Source: Thermoprotei archaeon (GTDB lineage: Archaea; Thermoproteota; Thermoprotei; QMSL01; B3-G16). Taken from it: a stretch of 7,110 bases of DNA. A program made the position numbers and the translations under genes. The DNA lies in NCBI GenBank assembly GCA_021158375.1, contig JAGGUS010000157.1:1-7110 (forward strand), read 5' to 3'. This document shows, piece by piece, positions 5,132 through 7,110 of the stretch (position 1 is its first letter; every line of letters begins with the position of its first letter). Under the pieces are notes generated by a model. It did not search any database, was not told the DNA's origin, and saw only the letters and a list, made by a program, of their open reading frames with translations.

Positions 5132-6332
5132 ACTCAAGCATTAACTTTCCATAAGGTATTATGACCTTGCTTCCTCTACTCCTATAGTAAATTATCGGTA
5201 TCCCTATATCCGGAAGATATCTTCTAAGCTTTTCTTCTGCGAGTACTATGATTGGTACCTTCCTACTCGATGTTTTTGCTAGTTGTATTAATTTCAATGC
5301 TTTCTTCTCTGCATATTTATCTCGCCAATATCCAGCAACTTCAAGATATGCTCTTCTTCCATCCTTCTCTATTATGAAATCGGGTACCATTATTGTTGTC
5401 CTCAAGACTATCGGCTCAGGCTCCCTTATGACTTTAAAACCTATACTTCTTAATGAATCCTCTATCCTCTTCTCTAACGTGCTATCATAAATATCGTTGC
5501 ACACTTCCCTATGCATTTCTATAGAAGGCATATGTTCTCCAGATATCACTAATACCCTGAGCATGCTTCTCTTAAATTGAACTCTAGCCCATATCTCCCA
5601 GTCTATACTTGAACTTAACATCTGAATTATCTTTATCATTACGTCACTTATCCTTTCACCATACTTCGTCGGCTTTCCGAATACCTCCACCGGCCCATAC
5701 AGTTTAACTATTAGTCTATCATCCTTTATGTACATATCATAAAGTAGTCCCTTTCTTTTAGCCTCACGAGCTATTATTTTTGCTAAATAGCCTTTTGTTA
5801 GATCTCCTGAGCTATATTGAAGCGTTACTTCCTTAGCATAGGTAAATATGGTGTCTATAACTTCAAAATTATATGCTTTAATAACATCCTCCGGCGTTAC
5901 TTCCTTAACTCTTGAAAGTAGAAGCTCTTCTTCTTCATCCGCCCAAATATCCAGCTCATCCTCTATTCCAAGCTCCTTCTTTAAGAAGCGTAAAAACTCA
6001 TCTCTCTTAGATGAGGGCACGAAACCTTTATATATTCTGTTTACTAGTTCGAACGCTCTTAACCTCAATTTTCTAGGTTCTACCTTAGGTTCTTTAGGTC
6101 TCCTTGGCCTATAGAAATACCTCATTACGTGTATTAGCCCTCCTGCAAGTTTCTCATTACCGACTATTTGTATTACGAGTTCTCTATCCAGCATATGTAG
6201 TGGCTTACCTATACAGCTCTCATATATGCTTATAACTTCCTTTACTAGGTCTGTATGAGAGCTATCCAAATATATTGGAACATAAAATTTCTCTATTCTT
6301 CTAAGTAATAAATTTCTCCTTCCAAAGCTCAT
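5112..6332 (-). CDS. bax1: Bax1 nuclease, DUF790 family, partner of XPB
   Basis: This 406-residue protein belongs to the DUF790/Bax1 (binds archaeal XPB) family. Bax1 is a structure-specific DNA nuclease that forms a complex with the XPB helicase and is thought to incise DNA during archaeal nucleotide excision repair. The N-terminal part (about 1-150) begins MSFGRRNLLLRRIEKFYVPI. LYGPVEVFGKPTKYG (211-225) is the family's central signature. The nuclease domain (about 285-385) shows a PD-(D/E)XK-like arrangement: E287, PDF (317-319), YLEVAGYW (329-336, with E331), and lysines at 338-346. The length is usual for the family. ATG 6332 follows the stop of the XPB gene by 2 nt. GAGGT (6339-6343 on the minus strand), inside the last XPB codons, provides a ribosome site at 6-nt spacing, which implies translational coupling. 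The 3' end overlaps the convergent unknown gene by 20 bp. Nuclease residues appear intact, so I expect an active enzyme. Confidence 0.92.
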   Translation of the reverse strand: MSFGRRNLLLRRIEKFYVPIYLDSSHTDLVKEVISIYESCIGKPLHMLDRELVIQIVGNEKLAGGLIHVMRYFYRPRRPKEPKVEPRKLRLRAFELVNRIYKGFVPSSKRDEFLRFLKKELGIEDELDIWADEEEELLLSRVKEVTPEDVIKAYNFEVIDTIFTYAKEVTLQYSSGDLTKGYLAKIIAREAKRKGLLYDMYIKDDRLIVKLYGPVEVFGKPTKYGERISDVMIKIIQMLSSSIDWEIWARVQFKRSMLRVLVISGEHMPSIEMHREVCNDIYDSTLEKRIEDSLRSIGFKVIREPEPIVLRTTIMVPDFIIEKDGRRAYLEVAGYWRDKYAEKKALKLIQLAKTSSRKVPIIVLAEEKLRRYLPDIGIPIIYYRSRGSKVIIPYGKLMLEFNRISS

Positions 6333-6334
6333 AT

Positions 6335-7110
6335 TTATACCTCAAAAAGCTCCATTTTTCGCCGTCTATACGCTAATGAATGGTCTATTGTATGCTTCGT
6401 TATTATTTCTATTAGTACGGCTTTCTTATTCTTAGGCCTTAATATTCTTCCAAGCCTTTGAATGTACTCCCTATTGCTTCCTGTACCACTTATGACTATG
6501 GCTACGCTTGCATCCGGCACATCTACTCCCTCATCTAAAGCCATTGCAGTAGCTATCTTAGTTATTCTTCCTTCCTTGAAGTACTTTAAAATAAGATCTC
6601 TCTCCTCCTTTGGAGTATCGTGCAGTATCTTGGGAATGAAAAATCGTCTGGATATTTCGCGTACTATATCGGTATACCTTGAAAATATGATTACCTTCTC
6701 ATCGACGAACTCCTTTAATAGTTCTTCAACTACTTTTATCTTCTTCTCTGCACTTAATGCTATTTGCCTTGCTTTATGTCTAGCTCTTATGGCTTCCCGA
6801 GCCTTTGGATCTTTAAGACATAACCTCAGCACCTCCTTAAATCTTTCTTTCGGATCGTCTATATGAGGAAGCACTTCATTACAGTAGTTAAGATATATGC
6901 CCATTAGCTTATTGTACTCCTTCTTCTCTTCCGGAGTTAACGTTACATAGATCTTTTTCTCTATATGTTCGGCCAAATAGCCTCTTCTCTGGAGTTCTTC
7001 CATGGTCACTTGATATACTATAGGCCCTATTATTTCATCGTACATCTTATGTAATCCATCGCTTCTAAACGGCGTTGCAGTAAGGCCGAGTCTATACTTT
7101 GCTATAGATA
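6335..7110 (-). CDS. xpb: XPB DNA repair helicase, C-terminal part (cut by window edge)
   Basis: The frame is open to the right edge, giving 257 residues of the C-terminal half of an XPB/Rad25 superfamily 2 helicase. It begins at about YRLGLTATPFRSDG, where LTATP is helicase motif III. Further on are the motif IV region VIIFSRYTDIVREISRRF, the motif V region ATAMALDEGVDVPDASVAIV, and motif VI YIQRLGRILRPKN, with the arginines that contact ATP. The segment between motif III and motif IV is the mostly helical insertion where the XPB thumb lies. Motifs I and II (Walker A and the DEXH box), the RED motif and the N-terminal damage-recognition domain are outside the window. XPB unwinds or distorts DNA with ATP and, in archaea, works with Bax1, whose gene follows 2 nt later on the same strand. 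The Met at 7045 is internal and is not a start, because the conserved motif III lies upstream of it. No frameshift or loss of key residues is seen. Confidence 0.94.
   Translation of the reverse strand, partial: SIAKYRLGLTATPFRSDGLHKMYDEIIGPIVYQVTMEELQRRGYLAEHIEKKIYVTLTPEEKKEYNKLMGIYLNYCNEVLPHIDDPKERFKEVLRLCLKDPKAREAIRARHKARQIALSAEKKIKVVEELLKEFVDEKVIIFSRYTDIVREISRRFFIPKILHDTPKEERDLILKYFKEGRITKIATAMALDEGVDVPDASVAIVISGTGSNREYIQRLGRILRPKNKKAVLIEIITKHTIDHSLAYRRRKMELFEV

Noticed and set aside
5248..6114. Two plus-strand open frames (5248-5490 and 5848-6114)
   Set aside because: Both lie wholly inside bax1 on the opposite strand, and the Bax1 protein is intact and recognisable.
6462..6866. Plus-strand open frame inside the XPB gene
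   Set aside because: It is a shadow of the XPB coding sequence; the minus strand carries helicase motifs IV to VI here.
7043..7045. ATG as start of the XPB-like gene
   Set aside because: The frame stays open to the right edge, and helicase motif III (LTATP) lies upstream of this Met, so the gene continues beyond the window.
1..7110. CRISPR array, insertion sequence, prophage or toxin-antitoxin locus
   Set aside because: There are no spaced direct repeats, transposase or integrase motifs, or paired small toxin-like genes; the genes are housekeeping or repair types.

Overview
The window looks like chromosomal DNA of a thermophilic archaeon, most likely from the Crenarchaeota/Thermoproteota. 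The evidence is an XPB helicase followed by its Bax1 (DUF790) nuclease partner, an Elf1-like zinc protein, a canonical seryl-tRNA synthetase N-terminus resembling Sulfolobus versions, archaeal TATA elements about 25 bp upstream of several starts, AT-rich DNA, and heavy use of AGA/AGG and ATA codons. I cannot name the genus. Nothing suggests a virus, transposon or CRISPR locus; this is a compact, ordinary-looking core segment with one unusual RNA element.

Left part (1-990, all minus strand): the first 172 residues of serS run off the left edge. Upstream of it lies a 104-residue, three-helix membrane protein gene (548-862). Upstream of that is an 80-nt sequence (881-960) that folds end to end into one hairpin with a textbook kink-turn at its base. 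A TATA box (981-990) sits at the right distance to start transcription at the first base of the hairpin, and a T-rich tract (866-880) follows it. This is either a stand-alone L7Ae-binding ncRNA or the structured 5' leader of the membrane-protein/serS transcript.

Middle part (1074-4205): a B12-binding-like/radical SAM protein (minus) and a creatininase-family amidohydrolase (plus) diverge from a shared promoter region. The creatininase gene runs convergently into a purine-type phosphoribosyltransferase gene (minus), overlapping it by 11 bp. The phosphoribosyltransferase gene in turn diverges from an Elf1-like transcription elongation factor gene (plus).

Right part (4206-7110): a plus-strand gene of unknown function (229 aa, coiled coil plus a small beta-rich domain that faintly resembles PC4-type ssDNA-binding folds) converges on and overlaps bax1 by 20 bp. 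bax1 sits 2 nt downstream of the XPB helicase gene, of which only the C-terminal 257 residues are in the window. XPB-Bax1 is a helicase-nuclease DNA repair machine, so the unknown neighbour may be worth testing in that setting.
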